NCBI GenBank assembly: GCA_018398765.1
Contig: JAHBMJ010001447.1
Span: 1-31,000, forward strand
DNA from: Chromera velia
Lineage: Eukaryota > Sar > Chromeraceae
DNA length: 31,000 bases
Direction: 5' to 3'
A program made the translations under genes and the position numbers. Below are positions 20,085 through 30,784 of this stretch, piece after piece. The notes below the pieces were generated by a model. That model was not told where the DNA came from. It did no database searches and saw only the letters and a list, made by a program, of their open reading frames with translations. How positions within the stretch are numbered: position 1 is the stretch's first letter; each line of letters opens with the position of its first letter.

Positions 20085-23000
20085 CCGTCTGTCTGTCTGT
20101 AGAAAAGAAGAAAACAGAAGAGAATGAAAGGAAGGTCCCGTCCGTCTGTCTGTCCGTCCGTCCGTCCGAAAGAAAGGAAGCGAAAAAGTGAAGTAAAGAA
20201 AAGACGATTAGTCTGTCTGTCTGCCTCTGTGTGTGTGTGTGTGGGGGGGGGGGGTGTTCCATTCTTCACATCTCTGCGTTCGTTCACTGTCTGAGGTTCC
20301 TTCACAGTGTCCTCACCATCTTGTTCAACAAGAATCATGGTGCCTTCTTGTACAAAAATACGAAAGGCATGGAGCATGTTCTTTTTTTCGTTTTCTCCAG
20401 GCGCTGAGGACGCGAGAGAAATTTGGCTTCTCTTTCGACTCACTCAGAGCTCAAAAGTTGTCCTTTCTCCTTCTGGCTTCAACTCCCCAAGAGTGAACGA
20501 TTGACTTCATCCACTTCCCTCGTTTCTGCCTTTTTGCTCCCGTAGCCCATTTTGTAGACGGATGTACGCGCAAGTGCGCAGGTCCGCGTGTGTGACAGAG
20601 AGACGCTGGCTGTTCAGTGAGCCCACAAACACACACATCCTCACTCGCGCCGATACATGCACCTTCAAGTACGCGCATGAAAACGCGCACAAATATCATC
20701 CGTTGCGTGCAGGGCGGGCGAGTGGAGCTGATGTATCTCGAGAAGGCTTATGAAGATTTCTACCAGGCCCGTTTTCCTGCTGCAAGGTCGGTAGGACCGT
20801 CGTTGGATGGATGTGCTGAACCTTGCAGGGTGAAGACGTCGCGAGGAATTTCTTCCCCTAGTCGCGTTCGTGCCTATCTCCTTTCTTTTCAAAGATGGCA
20901 TAAGACTGTTTTGCTTCTCCTCCGCTTCTTCTGCCTTCGTCCTTTTAATTTCCTCCTGCATGCATGCATGCAGGTTCTTTGACTTCGACGAGTCGGGCCT
21001 GCAGGGTGTCCTGACGAGGATCCCTCACGTCGTGGAACTCTACAACGACCCTCTGACGGTGCGCTCGTGTTCAGAAAAGTAGTCAAGAGGAGAGGAGAGG
21101 AGCACATGTTCTTGTGGAATTCATGTGGCATGTAGCCTGAGGACTGGTCTCTCTCTGTCCGTGTGGCGTATCTTGAATTCCTGTCCTCTTTCCTTCCTTG
21201 CACGTTTTGGGCCTGCGTAGGTCTCGCAGAAAGGAGCGGGTGGGTGGGTGGGTGACTGCTTGCAGTGAACTCCTTTCTGTTCTTGATTTCCTCCTCCTTT
21301 TCTCCCCTGTATCCCCTTCCCTCCCTCCCTCTGATCTGATCTTCCCTTGTCTCCCCTTGCCTGCCTGCAGGGCCAAGTCTTTGTGTTGCCTGCAAGGGCG
21401 AGGGAGCCTGAAGCACGCGGCGAGACTGCCACCGCTGCGTGGAATTCCGGGTGGCCGTCGGGGGGGCAGGTGATGCATGGAGAGAGTCCTCAGGTTCCTG
21501 GTGCGTCTCCTCCTGGGAGTGGAACTGGGAGCCTTCACATCGACTGGGGCGTGGAGGACCTCAATTTCAGGCAGGTGACTGCAGCCCTACACACATACAT
21601 GGATGCATGCATGCAGGCAGGCATGGGTGGTTCCCTCTTCCGTCTATTTTTTCTCATCGTGTTTGGCTGTGCTGTTGGTTGTGCACCTTTTTTTATGCGG
21701 GTGGGTTGGTGGGTTTTGTCGAATTTTGTGGTCTTCCTTGTCTTTCTTTTGGTGTGGATGATTCAACACTTTTTTCTTGATGTGCAAGTTAGCAGCGTCG
21801 AGAAGACGTATTCATCCATCCACTCACTCACCCACTGGATCGTTCGGGTATGGGTTGCGTGTTCTGGAATGATTAGCGTGCAGAATAGTACTTCATATTC
21901 GTTTTCGCCTCCCTTGAACGCATCCTTGTCGCTTGTGGCTCTTGAGACTCATCTTCGCATCATTCAGGGAGACGATCGAAGTTTGTGGACGAGGTGTGAC
22001 TCTTCCTCTAATCTTTCAGCTTAATTGCCGTGTGTGTGTGTGTGTCGCTAGCTGTACCACCGGGGATTTCCAAGTATCCTCACCACAGAGTCGGCCCCCC
22101 CTTTTTAGAGTGCGTGCTTAGTCACACACACATTTGGCGCTTGCGTTGCAGGCGCCAGTGCGCGGCGTTGTTGGGGGGGGACCTCCCGATCCTTACGCTC
22201 CCCTACATCCTGCGCCCGGAGGCGGAGGAGGAGGAGGAGGAATCGGAGAGGGGGCTGGTGGAGGGGTCCTCAATCCAGCAGCAGCTGCAGCAGTTGGCAC
22301 CCAGCAGCCAGCAGGGTTCAACTTCAACCACGCAGCACCAACAGCAGCAGGAGCAGGAGTCCAGGTCCAGACAGGCATCCCCCCCGGCCCTGCCGTTGGA
22401 GGAGGAGGAGCCGGAGCTGCCGGAATGGGAGGTGGAGGTGGAGGACGTGGAGGTGCCGCCATGATGTCCGGAGGGGTGGGGGTGGGGGGGGGAGGGCTGG
22501 CGGCAGTGGAGGGGGGAGGGGGGGCCAATCCAACGCCCTCGAAAGATCAGGGTCAGCTTTTCAGTCTGTATTGATGAAGGAACACTCTGACTGGTGGGGG
22601 TGGGGGTGGGTGGAGGGCGTCAAACAGAAAGAACAAGAGACGGCACAGTCGTAGGTCAGAGACTGAAAGAATAGGGTGTGTGTTTGAGCAGATTCTGCCA
22701 GGTCCGCCTTAACCGTACGCGCAACTTTTGTTTTTTGTGACTGCAAATTTGCGTGCAGCCGTGGAGACCGCCATCATCGTTGTGACCTGCTTGCACAGGT
22801 TTGTTGGTGCTTTCTTCCCTCAATCTCCTGTCTGTTCATTTTTTTGTGCTTCTTCGGTGTTCATTCGGTCTGCGTCTTTTGATGGGCTTTTGCTATTCGG
22901 ACGTCCGTCCGTCAGAAAGCACTTTTCTCTTTGGCAGCAAAGGTTTTCTTCGTGTAATCTCCCTCGAAAGAACGTTGGGAGTTTTTCAACAGGCTTCGGG

Positions 23001-23236
23001 AAATAATCCAAGTAGATGGGGAAAAGAAAGTATGCGATATCGATCCGGTGTTCCCTGTCGGTCTGTTTGCCCTCGCTCTGATTTGGCCTTTTGTTTTGTG
23101 TTTGTGAATGAGTTGATTTGTTTTTCGGGCTGTCTGTCTGTGTGTCTGTGTGGGTGCCCGCAGGGTTGTGGACATGGAAGGCCCTATGCAGGTGAAGCAA
23201 CTGCCGGTGAGTGAGCGTTTTTGGCGTCGGCATCTC

Positions 23237-23277
<41 letters not shown>

Positions 23278-25286
23278 TCTTTCTCCTCTCTCTGTGCACT
23301 ATCGAGCGAAGTCTTCGAGATCTCTTGAGGGTGTCCTGTCTTCTTTCTTCCTGTCCCGAGCCATTCGTTTCCCTTTTTTTTCGGGAAAATTATCGTTTTG
23401 TAATTTCCAGGTATCTTAAAGATCCAATTGCGCCGCTCAATTACATCGCTCAAACGGCTCCTAGCATGTCGATGCTTCTGTCTGCATTTTTGTCTGTCTG
23501 TTCGACCGTCTGTCCATGGACTTCAACCACCCGTTTATGTTGAAAAGTAGAAAAAAAAGGCAAGCAGTCTAACGTCATTTTGCGGAATACGGTGCTCTTC
23601 GATCATTCTTTCCTGTGTGTTTTGTTTTGCCTCTCCTCGGACTCGTTTTCTTTTTTTCTTTCAGGGCGCGTTCACAAAAAAGTGGAAGCAACCCCTCGAC
23701 GTCGAGACCATCGCCGGGAACGACGCCACCCTCTCTGAGTGAGTGAGTGAGCGCAGTGCAGTGCAGGCGAGGAAGGAAGAAGATAGACAGAACCTGGGGG
23801 GGGCTCTCTCCAGCATTTAGGCAGGCAGAGAAATCAGCATGCAGTATTGGCGAGGGAAGAGGGCCCCTTCAGCGTTTCTTTCCGGTTTTCTTCTTTCTTT
23901 CCGGTTTTCTTCTTTCTTTTTCAACGACACTTTTCTGTTCGTGGACTTGCCTCGTTTCACGCAACACTCAGCACCTTTTCCTCTCTTGTGATAGTCGGCC
24001 TCTGCTTTCTTCCTTTTTTCTCTTTATTGTTATGTTCCTTTAATTCTTGCTGCAGTGCGTTGATGGCGTACTCCACGATTTTCTCCCTCCACAAAGAGCG
24101 AGGCGCACTCATTGTGACGGCGTTACCGAGTCCCAACTTCGGTAAGGCTGTGCGGAAGCAGCTGCTTGGCGAGGAGCCGGAGGAACTTGAGGAGAAGACG
24201 AGACCTCCCGGGGAGACAGAGAACGAGAGGAACAGGAAATTGAGAGACACTGCCGCAGCTCTGTCGGGAATGTACCAGGGGAGAGAGGGGAGAGCGAGTT
24301 TGAACGGGCAGGCGGGTCCAACATTGGGGGGGGCAGGTGCAGGTGGAGGTTCCTTCAACGGTCGCTTCCCCGGCGAGGCTCGAGGTTGGCTCCCTGGGTT
24401 TGCTGCGAATGAGCCTCTGAAGCCGCCGCCGTTGATGGGTCCGCCGAGAGGAAGGTCCCCTTCGGGAGGGGGGCCCTCGACGGCCTGCACTGCAGCGTCT
24501 GTCGTCTCTCGAGACAGGGGGGAGAGGGAGAGGGACTGGCCGCTGGGAGGGGAAAGAGAGAGAGAGCGTGTATCTGAGGGAGAAAGGGGGAGGCTTGGAG
24601 GAGGAGGGGGGGGACCTGAGAGGAGCATGAGAATGGACAGGGGGAGTAGAGGTGATCATGAGCCTTTGCCTTCGGGTGGGATGTTGGGGGGATCAAGGGC
24701 CCCGGCACAACAAGGGCCGCCAGCTCGGGGGGGTCTTCATATTGAGGCAGACGGGGTGGGGTTTGACCTGCGCCAGGACTTTGGTCCTCCCCGGGGGGAC
24801 ACAGAGAGAGAAAGAGAGAGAGGGGGCAGGGGTGAGAGGGAGAGAGAGAGCAGTAGAGCAAGAGAGAGAGACATCGACAGAGATAGAGAGAGAGAAATGG
24901 GCCCCTTGATGGGTCGTGGGGGGCCGTCTCCCTCTCCAGGGGGGATGGGGCCCATGCCGTTGCCTCCTTTTGGTCCTCCCTTCATGGTTGCGGGACGGCC
25001 TCCTCCTCTTCCGATGCCCTTTGGACCGGGGGGGGCTCCCTTGATGCCGGGGCCCCCTATGGGCCCTGCAGGTGGGCGTAATGGACGACTCGATCGGGAG
25101 GAAATGGAGAGGCGAACTGGGGGGGGACGCGGACGGGGCCGAGATGGCCCTCCAGGACGGTCACCAGGGTTGGGTGACTTTGACAGGGAAGCCGGGAGGA
25201 GGGGAATGATTGCTGAACGGGATGGGCGAGGGGGGATTGAGAGAGGAGGAAGAGGTAGGAGACGGTCTCGATCTCGCTCAAGGTAG
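17989..25286 (+). CDS. KH-domain protein with two OST-HTH/LOTUS domains and an RGG/RE/RS tail, 13 exons
   Basis: Exons: 17989-18030, 18162-18312, 18599-18699, 18950-19403, 19702-19826, 20713-20786, 20974-21058, 21371-21574, 22152-22551, 22759-22798, 23164-23206, 23665-23738 and 24056-25286. All junctions are in phase, giving 1007 aa. Residues about 32-120 form a type-I-like KH domain with the GKGG loop at 52-55 and VKIVCGNQRD...AIDDTL at its end. A Pro/Gly-rich linker (about 150-250) follows. LOTUS 1 covers about 276-353 and LOTUS 2 about 546-622, with a Gly/Ala/Pro linker between. The tail (about 650-1007) is low-complexity: RGG-like, long Arg/Glu dipeptide runs and a terminal RSRSRSR. KH binds single-stranded RNA; LOTUS domains bind RNA (often G-rich or G4) or DEAD-box helicases of the Vasa type. 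I infer an RNA-granule or post-transcriptional regulator, perhaps also linked to splicing through the RS tail. The ATG at 17989 is the first Met in an open frame; an upstream exon cannot be excluded. Confidence 0.8.
18162..19040 (+). other. KH domain (exons 2-4)
   Basis: The core reads FIDLEAFPKDVNVKGILIGK followed by GGETSRSLKKL, with the GxxG loop as GKGG. After the intron come NCQQLTFEG and SVKIVCGNQRD, then the C-terminal helix LDSTLQAIDDTLVGYL. The invariant Ile-Gly-x-x-Gly and the V.I.G strand are present; the variable loop (about residues 74-86) is slightly long. Confidence 0.75.
19780..21397 (+). other. LOTUS/OST-HTH domain 1 (exons 5-8)
   Basis: Residues about 276-353 are spread over four exons: MQFLSNLHKMISSMP, then GGRVELMYLEKAYEDFYQAR, then FFDFDESGLQGVLTRIPHVV, ending at GQVFVLPA. 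This is the winged-helix pattern of LOTUS: first helix, a glycine turn, l..l...Y...f, a 'gl..lL..ip.vv' helix, and a final strand. Confidence 0.75.
19984..20254. repeat. microsatellite cluster in intron 5 of the KH-LOTUS gene
   Basis: The 886-bp intron 19827-20712 contains (CT)n, several (CTGT)n blocks, (CCGT)n and finally (GT)n followed by a G-run. On the minus strand these give RQTDRQTD-type ORFs, which are artefacts. Confidence 0.9.
22759..24130 (+). other. LOTUS/OST-HTH domain 2 (exons 10-13)
   Basis: Residues about 546-622 are split by three introns: AVETAIIVVTCLH, VVDMEGPMQVKQLP, GAFTKKWKQPLDVETIAG and ALMAYSTIFSLHKERGALIV. The 'f.kkw.qpLd...iag....l.daL' core is a good LOTUS match. 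Exons 10 and 11 are only 40 and 43 bases, so an automatic gene finder could easily miss them and lose the domain. Confidence 0.7.
23236..23276. repeat. (CT)n microsatellite
   Basis: About twenty CT units in the intron 23207-23664 of the KH-LOTUS gene. Confidence 0.9.
24799..24897 (+). repeat. GA-rich microsatellite coding for Arg/Glu dipeptides
   Basis: Imperfect GAGA and AGAG runs inside exon 13 are translated as ERERERGGRGERERESSRAR and similar. The reading frame is kept throughout. Such RE/RD tracts occur in splicing and RNA-granule proteins. Confidence 0.75.
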
Positions 25287-26105
25287 TGAATTAAGGGAAA
25301 ATTTGAAGAGGTTGACGCGAATATTGAAGAGCCTGCCTATTTTCGGAAAGATAAGACTCAGATTACTACTGATAGCCGTGGTATAGCATGAATCGCCTGT
25401 TAATTGTAGAGCAGCAGGAACCTAGTAAACTGCTAGGTAAACCTAGAGGTAAACTGACAAGAATGTATAATGTAAAAGATCGTTAATTAAAATAAATAAC
25501 TTTTTTAAAAACTTTAGGAAAAACTAGTATTCTATATAACTTTGATGTTAGATATTTTTGATTATAGTCTAGATTATCGTATACTAATACCTATAGGCGA
25601 TGTCATACAAGTAGATTTAGCACAGAAGTATTATGGATAGGATAGGATAGGATTAATGTCTGGAGGATTGGCCTCCTGCCCCAATGCCGAGCGCTCGACG
25701 TGCGGCGTCCAGGAAAAGCGTATACACGCGTCGGACCTTCCTGCCCACCCCGCACAGGCCAAAAAGACCTGTGCCGCAAACTGTTTACGTGATAATCAAT
25801 CAATTAGTATCAATTGCATACGAAAGACTGCAATCAATCAACTCTCACTGATTATACTGCAGCCCGCCGATCGACCTGGCGGAGCTCAAACAGGCTTCAA
25901 ACGGAGGCATCTCAAGATAAATGGTCGATCGATTAGAGGCCAATCTCATTACTTCCCAGTCACTCAACCCTTTCGTTTCTCCCTCTTCCTTTGCTTGTTT
26001 CATTTGCTGCCATGTTGCTGCATACTCTGCCTGTCTTTCGTTTCTTTCCTTTTCATTTGACCAAAGGATTTGGTGGGCTTGGTCCAGCCGGGTGCTTGAT
26101 ACATC
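25287..26105. other. spacer: 3' UTR of KH-LOTUS gene, then unrecognised repeat-like sequence
   Basis: The first 300 bases are AT-rich and plausibly the 3' UTR. A short (GGATA)n run lies at about 25634-25650. Bases 25655-25790 are abruptly GC-rich and bounded by AT-rich sequence, which suggests a separate insertion, but no RNA or protein family was recognised. The part nearest 26105 could be the 3' UTR of the minus-strand LINE. Confidence 0.4.
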
Positions 26106-28800
26106 TTACAGGCTGCATGCATTTCTCTTGCGGCATTCCTTTACGGCAGCTCGTTTTATGATAACATCTTTCAAAAACTTGTCCACGCTTCCATCTATCT
26201 CACTTAAAAGAAAAGAAAATAAGGCAAGCCTTTCTGTCTTCCTGTTTATCCCCTCTCCCCACTTTGGCTTTCCTGCTGCTCTTTCCCCCCTCCCTTCATT
26301 CCATGTGTCTGAAAAAGCCTGCAAGCACATAGCCCTCTCAGTATCATGCAAGGGACACTCGGTCAGAACGTGCACTTCGTCTTCAATCACCTGGATACCA
26401 AGAAGATCAGAGCAAACAATGTATTTTTTGTTGTGCAGCGGGGTCCTCCTCCCTCCATCAAGAGAGAATTTCCCCTTATTGACCTCAAGGCTCCTCTCTC
26501 CCACCCTGAATGCTGCTCTTCTTTTGTGGACTGACCAGGGTGCAACCTTTCTATAGCACACAGGGGTCCGCCCGATGCTTTCTCTCTCAATTGAAAGACC
26601 GTTTTCTCTACTTCTTTCATCTGTCTGTTTGCTGTGCAGCCACAAGTTCAAGCAGTTTCCGTTTGATATTACAGTATGAATCAGATGCATCAGTGATCTT
26701 TTCTGCAGTTCTTTTCTCTCGTTTTCTTTTCTCTTTTGCATTGTGCTCTCTATTCTTTCCACAAAGACTTCGTTCTTTCTTTTTACCACCGATTCTCTCT
26801 GTAGTGCGCTAACCCATCTTACTATCTAGTCTCTCTGTTTAAATACCGGCTGTCTTCCTGCTGCTTCTGGCTCTTTCTTGATACAAAAAGGGTTACTTCG
26901 TCTGTATGGAAAAAGAGTTTGAGCACATTTCTTCAGATGAGGAAAAAAGTGAAAAGGATGTTGTCTTCCCCCCTTCAAATCACTGTCCACCCCCTCCTGA
27001 ATTGACTTGGCAAGCACATGGCCTGTTGGTGTATTTCTTGCTTTCTTCAGAACTTTCTGTGCCCACAACAGCGTTCTCTGAGCTACAACTAAGTCAATGG
27101 GGAGCAAGCCTGCCTCCAAAAAGGTTGTATGTATAGTATTGCTTTCTTTCTCTCTCAACTGGAAAACCTATTAAATGAACCTCCTCTGTAATCGATCGAA
27201 GTCTGCTAAAGACTCCTACGAATGTGAATGCACTTCACAGCTATACAGCCATATGACACACACTGTTTGTTTAAACCAATAGAAGCAAGTGGCTGGGGGA
27301 ATCTCTCCTACTGATGTGATCTTACTTTTCAGCATAAAAAAGAGTCTTTCTGCTTTTACTGTTCTTTCCCTCATCATTATATCTACTGAGCAATCTTTTA
27401 TCAACAACAAACCAAGATATGGGTATTCCTTTACCTGCTCTAACTCTTTCCCTCCCAAAACAAAAGATTCCTTTCTTCCCCTTTCTCTTTCTGACCGGCA
27501 GAACTTGATGAACCTTGATTTGTCTGATAAAAGAAGTCTGAGGGGCTCTACGTATTCGTCGAGAGCTTTTAGCAATCTTTCCATCTCCTTTGCCTCCGCT
27601 GACTTTAGGTAGGTGTCATCTGCGAAGAGGCCGACGGGGAAGTCTTCCTCCAACCCGTCTGCATCTCTCTGAAGCTTTGGCCCCCTTCTTGTCAGCCTTA
27701 TTCTCTTCTTGATCTCTTCTGGCATGTTGTTAATATATGCAAAAAACAAAGAAGGACCGGCCGGCCCACCTTGCTTTGACCCCTTGCTTTCTCTGAACCA
27801 CCAGTCCGTTCCCCTCACCCTTGCCCTAAATCAGATGTTCTGGAGAGATGCGGCCACCCACTTGATGGTCTCTTCTGACACTCCATGCTTTCTCAGTTGA
27901 ACTTCCATTATCCGATGACTCACTTTATCAAACGTGCTCATAAATTTAGATCAATGAAAGAAACATACAGACACTCAAAACGTGCAATCGATTGAAGTAA
28001 AAGAAAAATAGCATTCAGAGTCCCCACCCCCTTCCTATACACAAACTGCACTTCATTCCTTTTCCCACTCCCCTCTTTCTCTACCGCATCTCTGATCCCT
28101 AGTTCTCCCCACTTTGCATCTGCAGAATCCAAGTGAATTGGTCTATGTCCTTTCTGCACGTTTTGCGGCTTTCCTGGCTTTGGGACAACAACAATCACTA
28201 GATCATTCCACCCCTCTGGCCACTATACAAAGCGAGCACACACATTCAGTAAGCAGTTGTAGCAGTCAACCACCGACTCTGACTTTGCCATCATTCCTAA
28301 GACGCCTGAGGGCATTCCTTCTTTCCCTGCTGCTTTCTTTAGATTTTTTGTTTTCTTCATCCAGTCTCTTACACTGTCTGTTCTTATCCTCCATTCTCTT
28401 GCCTCTGTGAGAGCCTCAAAAGTCTTGCACAAGGTGGTCACCCTCGTTTTTACTACTTTTCCTGACTTTCTGTCTGTAAAGGTGAGTTGCTAGTCCTGTT
28501 CCCTTGTTTCCTCCTCGCTCTCCTTCCATTATTCTGCATAACGCCATCCCTTTGCCTTCTTATCCTCTGTTAGCGCATTTTTTTTTCTGATCTCTTTTTT
28601 TTTGCCTAGCTTATTCCAGATCTTCCATACTCCTCCTGGCTCTCTGATCTCTTTCTTTATCTCTTCAATTCTTTTATATTTCTGTCTCGCTGCTTCTTTT
28701 CACATGGTCTTTCTTCTCTCCTTGCTTGCTATGTGAGCTCTTTTTTTGCTTCTCTGAATTCATTCTCAGCTTTCTCACTTTTTTTTTTTTTTAAGTTTTT
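26106..28800 (-). mobile_element. decayed non-LTR retrotransposon (LINE), ORF2 remnant with reverse transcriptase
   Basis: Transcribed leftward. From the 5' side: a Lys/Glu-rich linker with stops (28800-28450); AAGKEGMPSGVL (about 28300); VVVPKPGKP...GHRPIHL (about 28190-28120); motif A FIDL (27947-27958) with a frameshift just after it, continuing as TFDKVSHRI; motif B QGGPAGPSLFFAYIN (27773-27729); catalytic motif C FADD (27615-27626); then YPYLGLLL. Further down come EAGLLPIDL...R and a C-terminal C...EDEVHVLTECP segment (about 26415-26355), as in many LINE ORF2 proteins. After motif A one frame is used throughout, broken by TGA/TAA stops at about 27840, 27216 and 26826. The endonuclease half is absent or unrecognisable, so this is a 5'-damaged, inactive copy. 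The clade is not assigned. Confidence 0.85.
27216..27818 (-). pseudogene. reverse-transcriptase core of the LINE
   Basis: This is the longest unbroken piece (about 200 codons). It runs from motif B (KGSKQGGPAGPSLFFAYIN) through the FADDTYL catalytic box to a LLLSDKSRFIKF motif-D-like strand and YPYLGLLL. Both Asp of FADD are intact although the element around it is broken. Confidence 0.85.
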
Positions 28801-29879
28801 CTGTGCTTTGTCTCACTTTCTCTTCCGCTCTCGACTCGGTCTTTTTTACGTGGCACAGAAGTATAAATTTAAAAATATTAAAGAATATATATAAATTAAT
28901 TATGAAAATTTGTATGTTGATTCCTAGGTTGAATCATTTTTGCGGTCTAATCATGGAATCACTCTGGTCACTGCAGTCAAACAAGATGAACCAGTTAGCA
29001 GCCTTCGCTTGATAAGATATTTTTCATCATGTTATCATATGATGAAACTAGTGATGAAGCTAGTTATAAATCAGTAATTAAGCTAAGTTTGCTGGCCCAG
29101 GAGGTTTATGGTCCAAATTATGGATCATTGCTTGTAATATAAGTTCCCTGAGAAGAAGTGTAACATTCCCTAGAACATTTCACACATCCTTGGGAAGAGA
29201 TTCAAGAGAATTAGCAGCATCTCTAGCAGCATCCTTGGATATCCTGCAAATTTAAGTATTAAATTCAGATAAGTAATTTAAAGTAATTTAGAGTAATTTA
29301 ACTTAAAGTAATTTAAAGTAATTTAGAGTAATTTGGGGTAGTTTAAAGTAATTTAGAATAGTAAACTAAAGTAATTTCAAATACTACTACTAATTTGGAA
29401 AGCTAAATTACTAATTTTGGTCAAACTTTGGAGGTCAATTTCTCGTGAACTAAAAAAAGTTCTAGAAAGAGTTAGACGTTCAAACTAACTGTGCTTATAT
29501 ATCTATATAAGAGGAAACGGATATCTTGATTATGTTTTTTGTGATAACGATTGTTCTGTATTGAATGTCACACCACAGAGATCGAGTACCAAAGCAAAAC
29601 TACAAAGCATACTAGAAAATTGAACGAGAAGACCAACCTATAATGTGCTGCCAGCAAAGCTTGCAGTTTAATGATATAACACAAAACGGAGCACCCAACC
29701 ACATAATCCAGGAGGCGGCCTACCCTCATAACAACACATTAGACGCTCTGGAACTTATGTTTCAATCAGAATAAAAAAAATACATTTTTTGATGCATGAG
29801 ACTACGATTGCCAAAAACAAAATACATAAGGCCGGTGATTGACACGGATTGCTGCTTCTATGCTGCAAGGAGACTTACG
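28801..29879. other. AT-rich region with short tandem repeats
   Basis: No gene recognised. It contains poly-T/poly-A stretches and an array of AAAGTAATTT-type units (next entry). The base composition resembles that of 6700-9000 and differs strongly from the genes. Confidence 0.5.
29273..29390. repeat. degenerate tandem array, unit about 10 bp (AAAGTAATTT)
   Basis: About ten copies of AAAGTAATTT or AGAGTAATTT with point changes. No coding potential. Confidence 0.8.
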
Positions 29880-30337
29880 ATGACAGACACGGACGAGCCA
29901 GAGGACGCTGAGGAGCATTTTTTTGGCCTGCAGCAATGATAACACAAAGAAAGGGGAGGGTCATCCCTTTTGAGGAGCTTTACAACTAGGAGATGAAACT
30001 GGAAAATTGGGCACCTCTAATTCAAAAGGCGGCAGATCTAAAAGCTGAGAGCTTCAATGAAGTGGTTAAGCATTATTGAGCTTTAAGCAAGCGCGCGGAA
30101 AGAGAAGTTGACGCGTAGGCAATCACCACCAATAGGAGACTCGACCAATTCAAGGTGAATAAGGACTCTTCTCTTCGAGATAAGTCACTGAATCTATGTC
30201 GCTGTCAACCATGCGCGTGTTGTGAGTCGCATATCCACAACGGACCACTCTCTAAAAAAACTGGCAAGCTCTCTTGCTTCCGATGCCTACCGCACAGTCG
30301 CATATTTCTGCAACTGATTGCTGAACTGAAAGCTTGA
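29880..30337 (+). pseudogene. decayed reading frame, function unknown
   Basis: An ATG at 29880 opens an acidic peptide (MTDTDEPEDAEEHFFGLQQ) that stops at once. A second frame then reads like real protein for over 110 codons through three stops: EELYN, EMKLENWAPLIQKAADLKAE, FNEVVKHY, SKRAEREVDA, then LRDKSLNLCRCQPCACC...C..C. The Cys cluster (NLCRCQPCACCESHIH, LSCFRC) could once have been a zinc finger, as in transposon or retroelement proteins. No family recognised. Confidence 0.35.
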
Positions 30338-30629
30338 CGTCTCCGTTTGAGTCGTTGAACCATCCATCAACGAGTCAGCAATCAAGAAACAACCTAAAGA
30401 CCTACAGGTCGAGTTGTTGAGCACTTCCGTGAGACAAACAAACGAACAGCAGACCAAAAGATTGAAACTCAAAGTACTGATTGCGGGACCGAATCAAAGA
30501 ACGAGAGGTCGGCTACAGGCGCACGGCATAGAAACCGATTTGTCCCCCGCATTGTTGAACAAATCACCGTTCAGTAATACAGAAGGAAAGAAAGGCCGAC
30601 ATCCCCAGGTCCCATGGCGGAAACAAACA

Positions 30630-30679
30630 TGTTCGGATCCACGGAAAAATTGCACTTTTCCGCATGCGCGGATCCGAAC
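30630..30679. other. nested inverted repeat (hairpin)
   Basis: TGTTCGGATCC and GGATCCGAACA form 11-bp outer arms; within them CGGAAAA and TTTTCCG form a second stem. Further GTTCGAACACTGTTC-like copies follow to about 30750. The cluster ends shortly before the ORF at 30785, so it may be an operator-like element or a transposon end. Confidence 0.6.
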
Positions 30680-30784
30680 AGTGAGCAATTCCGCGTAGCA
30701 TATTACACTTCCGAACACTGTTCGTTTCCACGTTCGAACACTGTTCAGATCCACACCTTCACTCTTCACTCCCATTATGAGACG

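Noticed and set aside
19516..20443. Minus-strand ORFs of 248 and 161 aa
   Set aside because: They are built from CTGT/CT repeats of intron 5 and antisense of exon 5 of the KH-LOTUS gene.
20401..20458. Possible extra exon (ALRTREKFGFSFDSLRAQK) in intron 5 of the KH-LOTUS gene
   Set aside because: It has a good acceptor, but including it would split LOTUS 1 between MISSMP and GGRVEL and no good donor follows.
23411..23543. Possible exon after a CAG at 23411
   Set aside because: Exons 11 and 12 already join in phase to complete LOTUS 2; adding this segment interrupts the domain.
23957..24659. Minus-strand ORFs of 223 and 178 aa
   Set aside because: They are antisense to exon 13 of the KH-LOTUS gene, with purine-rich coding on the plus strand giving stop-free Ser/Pro/Leu frames.
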